Assembly: GCF_014192475.1 (NCBI RefSeq)
Contig: NZ_JACHXZ010000001.1
Location: 346,900-410,899, forward strand
Direction: 5' to 3'
Length of the DNA stretch: 64,000 bases
Source of the DNA: Simiduia aestuariiviva
Lineage (GTDB): Bacteria; Pseudomonadota; Gammaproteobacteria; Pseudomonadales; Cellvibrionaceae
Part shown: positions 24,810 through 34,617 of the stretch, piece after piece
Position numbering within the stretch: the stretch's first letter is position 1
Layout of the letters: every line of letters begins with the position of its first letter
Made by a program: the position numbers and the translations under genes
The notes under the pieces: model-generated
What the model was told of the DNA's origin: nothing
The model's input: only the letters and a program-made list of their open reading frames with translations
Database searches by the model: none

Positions 24810-24897
24810 GATTTTGGCCTCCATTAATGGCTAGTTTGCCGCCAGTGGGCGAGTGTCGTCTACACTTTGTGGATTCTATTTTGGCTGGGTGAAAACG

Positions 24898-25461
24898 ATG
24901 AGGTTAGCGCGGTTACAGAGTTGCTGTCTGCTCCTGTGGTTCACGTGCGGTGGGGCCATGGCGCAATCGCCGGAGGGCTGCGATGTCACGCGCACTGAGC
25001 AGGTGGCGTTTACCGGCAAAGACGCGGTGGACACCTTGTCGGTAACGGTGGCGGGAGATCCCTGCCGTGACGCGACGGTGGTGTTGCGCATCGTCAACAA
25101 GGATGGCCGCGAAGTGTATCTGTACGAGGGCGTGCTGGTTGAGCACCTTCCTTTCATCGTGCACGAGCCCGAGCTGATACCGCTGGTGTCATTTTTTGCA
25201 GAAAAGGTGATTCGCGATGGTTTTATCCGCCGCACCAATGACTTACCGCCCTGGGCCCCGGTAGAGCAATATTACGATTCCACCAATGACATTATCATCG
25301 TTTCTGAAGCGGTGTATAACGGCCTGCGCGGCATGAAAAAGCCGATATTTTGGCACGCTGCTGGCGATGCCACCTGGGTGCACGTGGTGTATGACAATCG
25401 CAGCCAATACGGCCGCATCATCATGCGCGGTGGAGTCTTTCAATCAGCAGGAGATGATTAG
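24898..25461 (+). CDS. secreted hypothetical protein
   Basis: 187 residues from ATG 24898; a GTG at 24853 in the same frame would add residues before the signal peptide and is less likely. The signal is LARLQSCCLLLWFTCGGAMA with cleavage before QSPEG. The mature protein has two cysteines (GCDVTR, DPCRDA). It continues with a beta-rich start and WVHVVYDNRSQYGRI near the end. No family recognised. Its stop lies 6 bp before the next gene, suggesting an operon. Confidence 0.65.
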   Translation: MRLARLQSCCLLLWFTCGGAMAQSPEGCDVTRTEQVAFTGKDAVDTLSVTVAGDPCRDATVVLRIVNKDGREVYLYEGVLVEHLPFIVHEPELIPLVSFFAEKVIRDGFIRRTNDLPPWAPVEQYYDSTNDIIIVSEAVYNGLRGMKKPIFWHAAGDATWVHVVYDNRSQYGRIIMRGGVFQSAGDD

Positions 25462-25467
25462 AGCGCC

Positions 25468-26448
25468 ATGCATCAGGCCTTCCCTGATATTCGCCCCTTC
25501 GCCCGCAACACCCTTTCGATAAACGGGCATCAACTCTATGTGGAGCAGGCCGGGCAGCCCACGGGCATACCATTGTTGTTTCTGCACGATGGGCCTGGTC
25601 TCGGCTGCCACGCGGCCGATCGGCGGCTCTTCGATCCCCAGCGGTTTCACATGATTCTGCCCGATCAGCGAGGCTGTGGTCGCTCGCGCCCGCACCTCGC
25701 CTTGGCTGATAATCAACGGGAGGCGCTGTGCGGTGATTTGATGTCACTGCGGCAGGAGTTGGGCATTGAGCAGTGGGTTCTGGTGGGCGTCGGCTGGGGC
25801 GGTTTACTGGCGTTGACCCTGGCGTTGCGTGAGCCCGAACGGGTGCAAAGCGTGTTATTGATCGGCACCGGGCTGGGGCGTCAGCAGGAGCTTGCTTGGC
25901 TGCTGGAGGAGGGGGCGCCGCAGGTGTTCCCAGAGGCCTATCACCACCTGTGTAAAGCCCTAAAAGTTACCGAGGGCTTGCCGGCGATGGCGCTCCTAGA
26001 GCGAACGCAAACGCTCTTACAGGGCAATAACGAAATTGAGCGCATGGCCATTGCGCGCCACTGGGGGCAATGGATGTCTCAGTGTGCGGGCCTCAAGCCC
26101 CAGACTGAGCTGCAAAAGGCGTATCTCGAACCGCCCGTGGTGCTGTCGCACGCCAGTTTACAGGTGGCGTACATGAGCCGCCAATGGGATTGCGATCAAC
26201 CCACCGGCGTCGTGCCGCAGCTGGGTGCATTGCAATCGCTGCCCATTACCTGCGTGCACGGTCGGTTCGACATGATTTCCCCCTTGTCGGGAGTGTTGCA
26301 TTTGCAGGGTGTGTTGCCCGATATGAAGATTCACATCGTTCGCGAGGCCGGCCACTCACTGCGAGAGGCGGCCATGGTTGACGCGGTGGTTAAGGCCCAA
26401 GCGGACATTGCCGACGCCTGCGGCGCCCGCCCACCAGACTGCGGTTAG
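25468..26448 (+). CDS. alpha/beta-hydrolase, proline iminopeptidase-like, nucleophile missing
   Basis: 326 residues with the S33 proline-iminopeptidase layout: LFLHDGPGLGC at the oxyanion loop (family HGGPG), LPDQRGCGRSRPH, then the nucleophile elbow. The elbow reads LVGVGWGGLLALTLA; the family Ser of GGSWGS is Gly109 (codon GGC at 25792-25794). The Asp (CVHGRFDMISP) and His (EAGHSLREA) remain. As written it cannot act as a serine peptidase. It may be a binding protein or use another mechanism. Confidence 0.8.
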   Translation: MHQAFPDIRPFARNTLSINGHQLYVEQAGQPTGIPLLFLHDGPGLGCHAADRRLFDPQRFHMILPDQRGCGRSRPHLALADNQREALCGDLMSLRQELGIEQWVLVGVGWGGLLALTLALREPERVQSVLLIGTGLGRQQELAWLLEEGAPQVFPEAYHHLCKALKVTEGLPAMALLERTQTLLQGNNEIERMAIARHWGQWMSQCAGLKPQTELQKAYLEPPVVLSHASLQVAYMSRQWDCDQPTGVVPQLGALQSLPITCVHGRFDMISPLSGVLHLQGVLPDMKIHIVREAGHSLREAAMVDAVVKAQADIADACGARPPDCG

Positions 26449-26499
26449 CTCTGGCTGACTGGGGTACACTGTGCATTTTTGGCAGTGGGGCAGGGGCGA

Positions 26500-26946
26500 G
26501 TGAAAGCATTGATTCAGCGGGTGAGTCAGGCGCGCGTCGACATTGGCGGCGACACCGTAGGCGCAATCAATCAAGGCTTATTGGTGTTGCTGGGCGTTGA
26601 GCGGGACGATACGGAAGCCATCGCCAACAAGTTGATTGACAAACTTCTGGCCTATCGCGTTTTCTCGGACGCCAACGGCAAGATGAATCTCAGTGTCCGC
26701 GACGTGCAAGGGGGGATTCTGCTGGTATCGCAGTTCACCCTGGCAGCCGATACCCGCAAAGGGCTTCGGCCCGGATTTTCTGGAGCTGCTGCACCTGATG
26801 AAGCTGAACGCTTGTACGATTATGTGCGCCAGCAAGTACAGGAGCGACATGAAATTACGGCCTGTGGTATGTTTGGTGCGGATATGCAGGTCAGCCTGAC
26901 TAACGATGGGCCGGTCACCTTTATGCTAGAGATGCGCGACACCTAA
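26500..26946 (+). CDS. dtd: D-aminoacyl-tRNA deacylase
   Basis: 148 residues from GTG 26500 (AGGGGCGA just upstream), giving the family start [13 protein letters not shown]; upstream TTG codons are unlikely. Motifs are the SQFTLAAD active-site segment and the Gly-cisPro region [11 protein letters not shown]. The enzyme hydrolyses D-amino acids from mischarged tRNA. It follows the iminopeptidase-like gene, the same pairing seen in many gammaproteobacteria. Confidence 0.95.
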   Translation: MKALIQRVSQARVDIGGDTVGAINQGLLVLLGVERDDTEAIANKLIDKLLAYRVFSDANGKMNLSVRDVQGGILLVSQFTLAADTRKGLRPGFSGAAAPDEAERLYDYVRQQVQERHEITACGMFGADMQVSLTNDGPVTFMLEMRDT

Positions 26947-27027
26947 ACCGCAGGCCAGCGCGAGGGCGCCGACGCAAGCTCGGCGTTTCTGGGTGTTGAA
27001 AAATAAAAAGCGGGTGAGCTACAAACA

Positions 27028-28098
27028 ATGATGAAAGTGCATCAAGGCCGAATACTCATAGTGGATGACAATTCTGTGAACATTGTCATCGTCGAAAAAA
27101 TCCTGCGCCAAGATGGATTCGTACATATTGATTCCACGACCGATGCCAAAGCGGTGCGCGAAATGTACTTGGAGCATCACTATGATGCGATCCTGCTGGA
27201 TGTGCACATGCCAGAGATGAACGGCTTCGAAGTCATGGAGCAGTTGCTAGAAGATCACCCCAACGACTATCTGCCGATATTGGTTTTAACGGCCGACCAC
27301 TCGCCTGAAACGCGCCACCTCGCCTTGAGCTCCGGCGCTAAAGATTTTATTAGCAAGCCATTTGAGCGCGTCGAAGTGTTGTTCCGCGTGCGCAATTTGG
27401 TGGAAGTGCGCATGCTGCACAAGTCCTTGTTGGAGTCGCGCGAACACCTTGAGCAAAAAGTACGCGAGCGCACGCGCCAGCTCTACGAGGCACAAATTAA
27501 GCTCATCGAGTGCTTGGGAAAGGCCGCAGAATATCGCGACACGGATACCGGGATGCACGTGGTGCGCATGAGTCACGCATCGGCACTCTTGGCGCGTCAA
27601 ATGGGTTTGAGCGAAGAGGAGTGTGAAATAATTTTGCACGCCAGTCCCATGCACGATATCGGCAAGATCGCGATTCCCGACGATGTTCTGCTCAAGCAGG
27701 GCAAGCTCGACAGCAAAGAGTGGCAAACCATGAAAACCCACGCCGAAGTCGGCGCGGAAATTTTGGGTCACTACGACTCACGCTTGATGGAAGTGGCCGC
27801 CATTATCGCGAAAACGCACCATGAGCGCTGGGATGGCAAGGGCTATCCGCAGGGTTTGAAGGGTGAAGAAATACCTCTTTACACGCGCATCGTCAGCGTT
27901 TGCGATGTCTTCGATGCGCTCACCTCCAATCGGCCCTACAAGGTGGCGTGGCCGGTGGCTAAAGCGCTCGACTACCTAAAGGACAATAGCGGTACTCAGT
28001 TTGATCCGCAGGTTGTGCAGGAATTTGTCGCGATCCTAGATCAGGTGTTGGACATCCGCCAGCAATTCCCCGATCAACAGGCAGAGCTGCAACACTAG
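27028..28098 (+). CDS. response regulator with HD-GYP domain
   Basis: 356 residues. The receiver domain (1-125) has the acidic pair VDDN and phospho-acceptor Asp58 (AILLDVHMPEMNG) with the conserved Lys in ISKPFE. A coiled linker (EHLEQKVRERTRQLYEAQ) leads to an intact HD-GYP domain: SPMHDIGKIAIP, HHERWDGKGYP and DVFDALTS. It should hydrolyse cyclic di-GMP under control of a histidine kinase not present here. RpfG-like. Compare the degenerate HD-GYP at 61304. Confidence 0.93.
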   Translation: MMKVHQGRILIVDDNSVNIVIVEKILRQDGFVHIDSTTDAKAVREMYLEHHYDAILLDVHMPEMNGFEVMEQLLEDHPNDYLPILVLTADHSPETRHLALSSGAKDFISKPFERVEVLFRVRNLVEVRMLHKSLLESREHLEQKVRERTRQLYEAQIKLIECLGKAAEYRDTDTGMHVVRMSHASALLARQMGLSEEECEIILHASPMHDIGKIAIPDDVLLKQGKLDSKEWQTMKTHAEVGAEILGHYDSRLMEVAAIIAKTHHERWDGKGYPQGLKGEEIPLYTRIVSVCDVFDALTSNRPYKVAWPVAKALDYLKDNSGTQFDPQVVQEFVAILDQVLDIRQQFPDQQAELQH

Positions 28099-28170
28099 TG
28101 CCGGATCAGAAAATATTATGTAATACAACGGGTATCCGTTTATTAAAAACCACAATAAGAGGATTGAATC

Positions 28171-28398
28171 ATGGAACCCCTTTCCGCAGCGATGTTTGTG
28201 TTTGGTTTGATTTTGTTGGGAGTGAGCTGGGTGCTGTTACTTCAGGTGTCATTTGAGGATGACTATACGTGGGGGCTGACCACACTGTTTTTGCCGCCAC
28301 TCGCCTACCTTTACGGCTGTTTCGCGTGGGATAAGGCGAAGGAGTCGCTCTATTTTGCCGTCGGAGGCTGGCTGCTTCTAATACTTTCGTTTGCCTAA
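28171..28398 (+). CDS. small membrane protein
   Basis: 75 residues. Three hydrophobic segments (AMFVFGLILLGVSWVLLL, TLFLPPLAYLYGCFAW and YFAVGGWLLLILSFA) are separated by short charged loops. AAGAGGA precedes the ATG. No family recognised. It ends before a bidirectional terminator shared with the cold-shock gene. Confidence 0.65.
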   Translation: MEPLSAAMFVFGLILLGVSWVLLLQVSFEDDYTWGLTTLFLPPLAYLYGCFAWDKAKESLYFAVGGWLLLILSFA

Positions 28399-28416
28399 AT
28401 GACGTAACATTTGGCA

Positions 28417-28447
28417 ATAAAAAAGGGCGCTAGGCGCCCTTTTTTAT
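28417..28447. terminator. bidirectional terminator
   Basis: AATAAAAAAGGGCGC, TAG, GCGCCCTTTTTTATT between convergent genes (small membrane protein and cold-shock protein). Confidence 0.93.
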
Positions 28448-28461
28448 TGGTGTCACGGCGA

Positions 28462-28671
28462 TTACATCGGGTTGACGTTCTCAGCCTGTGGACCTTTTTG
28501 ACCTTGGGTAACGGTCATGGTTACTTTTTGGCCGTCGTGCAGAGTTTTACGGCCATTGCCGTTGATGGCGCTGAAATGGACAAATACATCCTTCCCGCCT
28601 TCCTGTTCGATAAAGCCAAAACCTTTTTCGTCGTTAAACCACTTTACAGTGCCTTCAACCTGATCAGACAT
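28462..28671 (-). CDS. cold-shock family protein
   Basis: 69 residues, a single CspA-like OB fold. RNP1 is in [12 protein letters not shown] and RNP2 in [10 protein letters not shown]. It binds single-stranded RNA and DNA and melts mRNA structure. The upstream minus-strand region (28672-28930) has no other gene and a TAGAAT -10-like element about 150 bases away, consistent with the long 5' leader usual for csp genes. Confidence 0.96.
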   Translation of the reverse strand: MSDQVEGTVKWFNDEKGFGFIEQEGGKDVFVHFSAINGNGRKTLHDGQKVTMTVTQGQKGPQAENVNPM

Positions 28672-28930
28672 AGTCTTTCCATTTCTTTTGCAATTGCCCC
28701 AACGGCGGAGCCTTAAAATCTGTCGGCCATGGCGTGGGCCATTGGCACACCCGTGACTGACACCTTACCTGCGCCGCCGGATCTCAAGAAATCTTGGTTG
28801 ATCCACTACTACCCAAGCACAGTTAACCTGATTCTACACGGATATTTATTTTTTGTTAGGGGCGGTCAGCACTATTTGGAACTTTCGTCTACCAAAGAAT
28901 GCCGATGTCCCCACAAATTTTGCGGCTAAT

Positions 28931-29662
28931 TCAGCTTTGTGGCTTGTGGCGCTTTTCCACCATGCGACCTACGAGCACGCCAGATTCAAAGAGTAGCCAC
29001 ATGGGGATGGCGAGCAGCGACTGCGAAATGATGTCGGGGGGCGTCAACAGCATGCCAACCACAAAACAGGACACGACAATGTACGGCCGCTTGCCGGCGA
29101 GGCTCGCACTGCTGGTGATGCCCATGGTGATCATGAGCACCGTGGCCACGGGGATTTGAAACGCCAAGCCAAAGGCAAAAAATAGTTTCAAAACAAAATT
29201 TAAATACAGGCTAATGTCTGTCATCACTGTGACATTGGCGGGCCCCACGCTGGTGAAAAAACCAAACACTAGGGGGAAGACTACAAAGTAGGCAAATGCC
29301 ATGCCCGCGTAAAACAAGCTGACACTGGCGCACAGCAGGGGCAGTGCGAAGCGCCGCTCATTGTTATAGAGTGCCGGCGCGACAAAGCCCCAGAGCTGAT
29401 ACAGCAAGTAGGGGATGGCAGCCACCACGCTGGCAAACAAGGTGAGCTTAAAGGGCGCGAAAAAAGGCGAGGTGACATCTGTGGCAATCATGCTGGCATT
29501 GGGTGGCAAAAACTTCTCCAGCGGCGCTGCTACGAAGGTGTATATCTCGTTGGCAAAATAAAAGAGACCCAAAAAAATAATCAACACCGCCAATAGCATG
29601 CGCAACAGTCGGTCGCGCAATTCGATGAGGTGTTGCACCAGCGGTTGGGGTTGATCGCTCAT
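28931..29662 (-). CDS. tatC: Sec-independent translocase subunit TatC
   Basis: 243 residues with six transmembrane helices. Family hallmarks: [18 protein letters not shown] at the N-terminus, the conserved periplasmic loop with PLEKFLPP, and [11 protein letters not shown]-like in the middle ([16 protein letters not shown]). It recognises twin-arginine signal peptides and forms the Tat core. The start overlaps the tatB stop by 4 bp (operon hisI-hisE-tatA-tatB-tatC). Confidence 0.97.
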   Translation of the reverse strand: MSDQPQPLVQHLIELRDRLLRMLLAVLIIFLGLFYFANEIYTFVAAPLEKFLPPNASMIATDVTSPFFAPFKLTLFASVVAAIPYLLYQLWGFVAPALYNNERRFALPLLCASVSLFYAGMAFAYFVVFPLVFGFFTSVGPANVTVMTDISLYLNFVLKLFFAFGLAFQIPVATVLMITMGITSSASLAGKRPYIVVSCFVVGMLLTPPDIISQSLLAIPMWLLFESGVLVGRMVEKRHKPQS

Positions 29663-30018
29663 GCCTTGTCCTGCGGTGGCACTTGGCTTTGGTCGGGTTG
29701 GTCGGTGGCAGTGGCTTCGTCTGTGTGCGCGTGATCCGGTAGTTCTTGATGTTCGACATAGCCGTCGCGCAGTACACGCTCAATTTCCTCACGGCTGGCA
29801 TTGAGTTCGCGCATGATGGATTCGTTGTGCAGCTGTCGCCGAATATCGTCCGTGCCCAGCTGTTGTTCGAGTTCGGCTTTGGTAGAGGAAATGCTGCGCT
29901 TGAGGCGCCCGACCCACAAGCTAATGGCGCGAATCGTCTCGGGCAGGCGCTCGGGGCCGATAACCAGTAATCCCACGATGGCCACTACCAGCAATTCAAA
30001 AAAGCCTATGTCAAACAT
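29659..30018 (-). CDS. tatB: Tat translocase subunit TatB
   Basis: 119 residues. It starts [20 protein letters not shown] with the GPERLP hinge of TatB, then an amphipathic helix and an acidic, coiled tail ending in a Gln/Pro-rich stretch. It works with TatC in signal-peptide binding. It sits 18 bp after tatA and overlaps tatC by 4 bp. Confidence 0.95.
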   Translation of the reverse strand: MFDIGFFELLVVAIVGLLVIGPERLPETIRAISLWVGRLKRSISSTKAELEQQLGTDDIRRQLHNESIMRELNASREEIERVLRDGYVEHQELPDHAHTDEATATDQPDQSQVPPQDKA

Positions 30019-30036
30019 GCTGCGTGACCCAGTGGA

Positions 30037-30288
30037 TTACTTGGGTTCTGACTTGACGTCAGATTGATTGGCTTGCGCCTTTTGGTTGGCGTCTTGAGCG
30101 AGCGCTGCGGGGTCTTTTTTCGCCGCCTCATCCTTCGCTTTGTCTTCATCGCCAACCGCTTTGCGAAAACCTTTAATGGCATCGCCAATGTCGCTGCCTA
30201 AGCCCTTGAGACGTTTGGTGCCAAACAACAAGACAACGATTAATAAAATGATCAGTAACTGCCAAATGCTAATGCCGCCGAGTCCCAT
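30037..30288 (-). CDS. tatA: Tat translocase subunit TatA
   Basis: 83 residues. One N-terminal helix ([20 protein letters not shown]) is followed by the amphipathic helix [19 protein letters not shown] with the conserved FGTKRL hinge, and a charged Lys/Ala/Gln-rich tail. It polymerises to form the protein-conducting element of the Tat system. Confidence 0.95.
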   Translation of the reverse strand: MGLGGISIWQLLIILLIVVLLFGTKRLKGLGSDIGDAIKGFRKAVGDEDKAKDEAAKKDPAALAQDANQKAQANQSDVKSEPK

Positions 30289-30309
30289 AGAATTCTCCTA
30301 AGAATGTAT

Positions 30310-30642
30310 TTAGTTGTTGGGGCGATTGGCTTTTTCAATCAGCCCGGATAGATCAAAGCGGCGATCCAGTTCGCGCAGAACATCCTCCGCCGATAGATTT
30401 AAGTGCGAGAGCATAACCAAGGTGTGAAACCACAAATCGGCTGTTTCGCTAATGATTTCGTTGGTTTGGCCAGTGGTGGCACAATCTTTGGCTGCAATAA
30501 TCGTCTCCACCGACTCTTCGCCCACTTTTTCCAAAATTTTGTTCAGGCCTTTGTGGTGCAGCGATGCCACGTAGGAGCTGTCTGGTGCAGCAGTTTTTCG
30601 GGCTTCCAATACGGCCGTTAAACGGCTTAGCAAATCGCTCAT
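30310..30642 (-). CDS. hisE: phosphoribosyl-ATP pyrophosphatase
   Basis: 110 residues, all-alpha MazG-like fold. [19 protein letters not shown] and [18 protein letters not shown] are the metal-binding helices of HisE. It converts PR-ATP to PR-AMP in histidine synthesis. It overlaps hisI by 4 bp, so the two consecutive steps are made together. Many enterobacteria fuse them; pseudomonad-type lineages keep them separate as here. Confidence 0.96.
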   Translation of the reverse strand: MSDLLSRLTAVLEARKTAAPDSSYVASLHHKGLNKILEKVGEESVETIIAAKDCATTGQTNEIISETADLWFHTLVMLSHLNLSAEDVLRELDRRFDLSGLIEKANRPNN

Positions 30643-31037
30643 GAATACATCTCGTTCGGGTCTTTGAGTACGGTATCAGTGGTGTGCCACTGGCCGTCTT
30701 TTAATATGCGAAACAGACAGGATTCGCGGCCTGTGTGGCAGGCAATGCCACCGACTTGGTCGACTTGTAGGCAGATCATATCACCATCGCAATCCAAGCG
30801 AATCTCTTTCACTTTTTGCGTGTGCCCGGAGCGTTCACCCTTGTGCCACAGCGACTGGCGCGAGCGACTGAAGTAGACCGCCTCGCCCTTGGCGACGGTG
30901 GCAGCCAAAGCTTCGCGATTCATCCAAGCCATCATCAGGATGCGGCCGGTGTTGGCGTCTTGGGCGATGGCGGCGACGAGGCCATTGCCGTCGAAATTGA
31001 CGTGATCGAGGAAATTGTCTGACATGGTCGTGGGCAT
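30639..31037 (-). CDS. hisI: phosphoribosyl-AMP cyclohydrolase
   Basis: 132 residues. Motifs: [30 protein letters not shown] and the zinc/magnesium residues in [14 protein letters not shown] and CHTGRESC. It opens the adenine ring of PR-AMP. The ATG at 31037 has AGGAC five bases upstream; an ATG four codons later is an alternative. First gene of the his-tat set. Confidence 0.96.
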   Translation of the reverse strand: MPTTMSDNFLDHVNFDGNGLVAAIAQDANTGRILMMAWMNREALAATVAKGEAVYFSRSRQSLWHKGERSGHTQKVKEIRLDCDGDMICLQVDQVGGIACHTGRESCLFRILKDGQWHTTDTVLKDPNEMYS

Positions 31038-31075
31038 TAAAAGTCCTAGTGTACCTTAATTTTTGGGTGCTGCGA

Positions 31076-32704
31076 TTAGCGCCTGAGCAGGGTGTAAAGC
31101 GCTGCCGCGACGAGCGCCCAGCTGGCCCAAGGGGCAGCGACGAGCACCGCTTGCCACTGCGGTTGCACGAGACTGGCCGCGGCGATAATTAAAGCGCCGC
31201 CGAGCACCCAGCGGCGCCGTTGGCTGCCTGCTGGCGGTTGCCGGTCAAGGTGTGTCGTGATGCGCTGCTCGAGCGCTGTTAAGCGCTCGCTAGTGTCTTG
31301 CAAGCCCGTCAGCGCGTCGTATAACTTCTGCGGCATGTGCGGCAATTTTTCCAGCCACTCGGGGCCGAAGCGTTGAATTTCTGCCCACAAAGTTTTCGGA
31401 TGGTAGCGCTGCTTCATCCAGCGCTCCAAAAACGGCTGCGCAGTGCTCCACAGGTCTAGCTGCGGGTACAGCTGGCGCCCGAGCCCTTCGATATTGAGCA
31501 GTGTTTTCTGCAGGAGCACGAGTTGCGGTTGCACTTCCATGTCAAAGCGGCGGGCGGTGCGAAATAATTGCAGCAGTACTTGGCCGAAGGAGATTTCCGC
31601 CAAGGGTTTTTCAAAAATGGGTTCGCACACGGTGCGTATGGCACTCTCAAATTCGGCGATGCGAGTGTGTGCGGGCACCCAGCCAGAATCCACATGCAGT
31701 TGGGCCACCTGCCGATAGTCGCGGCGGAACATGGCCAGCAGGTTGCGGGCTAAATAGTACTGATCCTCGGTGGTAAGGCTGCCCATTATGGCGGTGTCGA
31801 CGGCGATATAGCAGGGATTTTCTGGCGTTTCGCGGGCCACAAAAATGTTGCCCGGATGCATGTCGGCGTGAAAGAAATTGTGTTCAAACACTTGGGTGAA
31901 GAAGATTTCAACGCCCCGTTCAGCCAAACATTTCATGTTGGTTTGCTGGGCTTCAAGTGCGGCGATGTCGCTTACACCGATGCCGTGTATGCGCTCTTGC
32001 ACCATGACATTTTCACGGCAGTAGTCCCAGTGAATGTCCGGCACGTAGAGCAATTTCGAACCCAGGAAATTGCGTCGCAGCTGCGTGCAGTTGGCGGCCT
32101 CTCGCAACAAGTTGAGTTCGTCAGTAATGGTGTGGCGATAGTCATCGACTACTTCAACGGGGCGCAACCGGCGGCCATCACTGCTGACGCGCGCCAGCAA
32201 TCGCGCCAGCAGTCGCAGCAGAGCAATGTCGCGTTCGATGGTAGGTTGCAGGCCAGGCCGCACCACCTTGACGATAACCGCGCGCCCATCGTGCAGGGTT
32301 GCCCCGTGTACTTGGGCGATGGAGGCGCTGGCCAAGGGCGTTGCGTCTACCGACTGAAATAGCGCCGACAGTGGTTGTCCCAAGGCGCGCTCCACCAATT
32401 GCACCCAGGTGTCGTTGTCGAAGGGTTTCACTTCATCCTGCAGCTTGCTGAGCTCGGCGATCAGTGGCGCGGGTAACAGGTCCGGCCGGGTTGAGAGCAA
32501 CTGGCCGAACTTAATAAAAATGGGCCCCAGTCGCTCGAGTGCGAGTCGCAGTCGCTCCGGTGCCGGCTGCTTGGGAGTGGGAAACAGCGCCAGTGGCAAC
32601 AGCAAAAGCCGCAGCAAAAATGGGCGTCTGGCTGGCAGTAGCTGGTCGAGCCGGTAGCGCAGGACAATGGCAATGATGTGAAGCAGTCGGGTCAGGGCGC
32701 GCAC
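31076..32704 (-). CDS. ubiB: ubiquinone biosynthesis kinase-like protein UbiB
   Basis: 542 residues, ABC1/ADCK atypical kinase. The KxGQ motif is in [19 protein letters not shown], Ala-rich loop in [15 protein letters not shown], metal-binding residues in [11 protein letters not shown] and VDTAIMGSL. Two C-terminal helices anchor it in the inner membrane. Read from GTG 32704. It is needed for ubiquinone synthesis, probably by ATPase-driven lipid handling. The gene follows ubiJ by 7 bp in the ubiE-ubiJ-ubiB operon. Confidence 0.96.
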   Translation of the reverse strand: MRALTRLLHIIAIVLRYRLDQLLPARRPFLLRLLLLPLALFPTPKQPAPERLRLALERLGPIFIKFGQLLSTRPDLLPAPLIAELSKLQDEVKPFDNDTWVQLVERALGQPLSALFQSVDATPLASASIAQVHGATLHDGRAVIVKVVRPGLQPTIERDIALLRLLARLLARVSSDGRRLRPVEVVDDYRHTITDELNLLREAANCTQLRRNFLGSKLLYVPDIHWDYCRENVMVQERIHGIGVSDIAALEAQQTNMKCLAERGVEIFFTQVFEHNFFHADMHPGNIFVARETPENPCYIAVDTAIMGSLTTEDQYYLARNLLAMFRRDYRQVAQLHVDSGWVPAHTRIAEFESAIRTVCEPIFEKPLAEISFGQVLLQLFRTARRFDMEVQPQLVLLQKTLLNIEGLGRQLYPQLDLWSTAQPFLERWMKQRYHPKTLWAEIQRFGPEWLEKLPHMPQKLYDALTGLQDTSERLTALEQRITTHLDRQPPAGSQRRRWVLGGALIIAAASLVQPQWQAVLVAAPWASWALVAAALYTLLRR

Positions 32705-32711
32705 AAGTTTC

Positions 32712-33332
32712 TCAGTGTCGGGTGTTATTAGTTGAGGCGATCAGCGCGTGTAGGCGCGCATCGAGTCGATCGGCGGCAAGGGCCAGCTGATCTACGGCCT
32801 CGCCAAAATTTGCCAGCGCAGTGCGCGTCGGCAACAGCTGTAACTCTTCGCTCAGATAGGGCTCTAGCTGTTGCTGCGCGGCGCTCAATTGCGATTTGCC
32901 GTAGCGATGCAATCGTTCGGCGGCGGCGCCCAGAGGTTGCGTGAGTTCATCGCCAAGGTATTGCGCCAGCCAGTCACGCCAGTCGATGTCGAGTTCTTCA
33001 AGGCAGGTTTTGAGGGCCAGTAATAATTGTGTTTGACCGGCAACCTGTACGCCAGATCCCGCCAAGTTGAGTTGTTCGCCCAGCGCGACCTTGAGGAGAT
33101 CCACCAGTTTGCCGCTAATTTTACAGTGCGCGGCGTGTTCGCAGTGACTTTGGATGTCGACGCCATCGGCCTTGGGGCACAGGTAGATGTCGAACGCAGG
33201 ATCTGTGATGTGCAAGTGCAACACTTTGCCTGACAGCGATCTGAGCCGTGCACGGGTGGCCGGATCGTAGCGCAAGGCCTCGTTGATCAAGCTCTCGGCG
33301 GCGGCAAGTGCCGCCAGCGTGATGGTGAGCAT
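32712..33332 (-). CDS. ubiJ: ubiquinone biosynthesis accessory factor UbiJ
   Basis: 206 residues. The N-terminal SCP2-like lipid-binding domain (about 15-115) is followed by a helical C-terminus ([19 protein letters not shown]). UbiJ holds hydrophobic ubiquinone intermediates in the soluble Ubi complex. Its ATG overlaps the ubiE TGA by one base. Confidence 0.93.
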   Translation of the reverse strand: MLTITLAALAAAESLINEALRYDPATRARLRSLSGKVLHLHITDPAFDIYLCPKADGVDIQSHCEHAAHCKISGKLVDLLKVALGEQLNLAGSGVQVAGQTQLLLALKTCLEELDIDWRDWLAQYLGDELTQPLGAAAERLHRYGKSQLSAAQQQLEPYLSEELQLLPTRTALANFGEAVDQLALAADRLDARLHALIASTNNTRH

Positions 33333-34081
33333 CAGGGTTTAACGCCTTTGTGCAGTGCGACGATGCCGCCGGTCATGTTGTAGTAGCGGGTTTCAGCAAA
33401 CCCCGCTTGGGACATCATATCCTTGAGCGTTTCTTGGTCTGGGTGCATGCGGATGCTTTCCGCGAGATACCGATAAGATTCGCTGTCGTTGGCAATGAGT
33501 TTGCCCATGAGTGGCAGTAGGCGGAAGGAGTAGGTGTCGTACACCTTTTCCAGCAACCCGTTGGTAGGCTTTGAAAATTCCAGTACCAGCAGTCGACCGC
33601 CGGGCTTGAGAATGCGATGCATCGATGCCAGTGCGAGGTCTTTGTCGGTGACATTGCGCAGGCCAAAAGCAATGGTAATGCAGTCGAACGTATTGTCTGG
33701 GAAGGGCAGGTATTGGGCGTCTGCTTGGGCGTATTGCAGATTGCCGACGTCGCCCAAGTCAATGAGCTTATCGCGCCCCACGCGCAACATCGATTCGTTG
33801 ATGTCCGCCAATACCACGAGGCCCTCTGGACCAACTAGGCGCGCAAATTTATGGCTCAAATCTCCGGTGCCGCCGGCGATGTCTAACACCTTGTCGCCGG
33901 CTCGGACACCCGATAGTTCGATGGTAAATCGTTTCCATAAACGGTGAATGCCGCCGGACATGACATCGTTCATCATGTCATATTTGGCTGCGACCGAGTG
34001 GAATACGCCAGCCACGCGCTGGGCTTTTTCTTCTACGGCGACCTGTTCAAAGCCGAAATGGGTGGTGCGTTTATCGGACAT
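33332..34081 (-). CDS. ubiE: ubiquinone/menaquinone C-methyltransferase UbiE
   Basis: 249 residues, class I SAM methyltransferase. [20 protein letters not shown] starts the family, [16 protein letters not shown] is SAM motif I, and [16 protein letters not shown] and [12 protein letters not shown] are the UbiE signatures. It methylates the ring carbon in quinone synthesis. First gene of the ubiEJB set. Confidence 0.97.
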   Translation of the reverse strand: MSDKRTTHFGFEQVAVEEKAQRVAGVFHSVAAKYDMMNDVMSGGIHRLWKRFTIELSGVRAGDKVLDIAGGTGDLSHKFARLVGPEGLVVLADINESMLRVGRDKLIDLGDVGNLQYAQADAQYLPFPDNTFDCITIAFGLRNVTDKDLALASMHRILKPGGRLLVLEFSKPTNGLLEKVYDTYSFRLLPLMGKLIANDSESYRYLAESIRMHPDQETLKDMMSQAGFAETRYYNMTGGIVALHKGVKP

Positions 34082-34174
34082 GGGAATTTCACAGTCTGTA
34101 TTTGGTGACCGGATTCTACCTTGTTGCAGGCCCTTTGTCGGCCTTCGGATGTGAGCGAACTGGTCGGCGTGAGC

Positions 34175-34552
34175 TTAGATGAACTTCACCACTTGGGTGT
34201 CGGGATCGCGGGTGGCTCCTGCCTGATGCAGCGCCTGCAGGTAAGCGCCCCAGTATCGATCTTGGTGTAGGGCCAGATCGTGCAAGTATTGCCAAGTGTA
34301 AATGCCGCTGTCGTGACCATCGTTAAAGATCAATTTCAGGGCATAGTTGCCCACGGGCTCAACCTTAACCAGGGCGACATTGCGTTTGCCCGTCTGCAGA
34401 ATGGCTTGGCCGGGACCGTGACCTTTGACTTCCGCAGAGGGTGAGTGCACTCGCAGAAATTCTGCCGGCAAAAGAAACGCTTGGCCTTGGAACACTAATT
34501 CCAACGTCTGCGTGCCTTTATGGAGTTTGATTTTTTCGGGCACCATGGCCAT
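34175..34552 (-). CDS. DUF971 (GBBH-like N-terminal domain) protein
   Basis: 125 residues. FLLPAEFLRVHSPSAEVKGHG and NDGHDSGIYTWQYLHDLA are characteristic of DUF971, the iron-sulphur/zinc-binding-like domain also found at the N-terminus of gamma-butyrobetaine hydroxylase. Function in bacteria is unsettled. It is commonly found between hslVU and ubiE; here a chemoreceptor gene intervenes. Confidence 0.9.
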   Translation of the reverse strand: MAMVPEKIKLHKGTQTLELVFQGQAFLLPAEFLRVHSPSAEVKGHGPGQAILQTGKRNVALVKVEPVGNYALKLIFNDGHDSGIYTWQYLHDLALHQDRYWGAYLQALHQAGATRDPDTQVVKFI

Positions 34553-34617
34553 TCAACCGCGTGATATAGGAGTGGCCAAGTATATCAAGGCAGGGGATTC
34601 ACTCGCCAATGTAGGTG

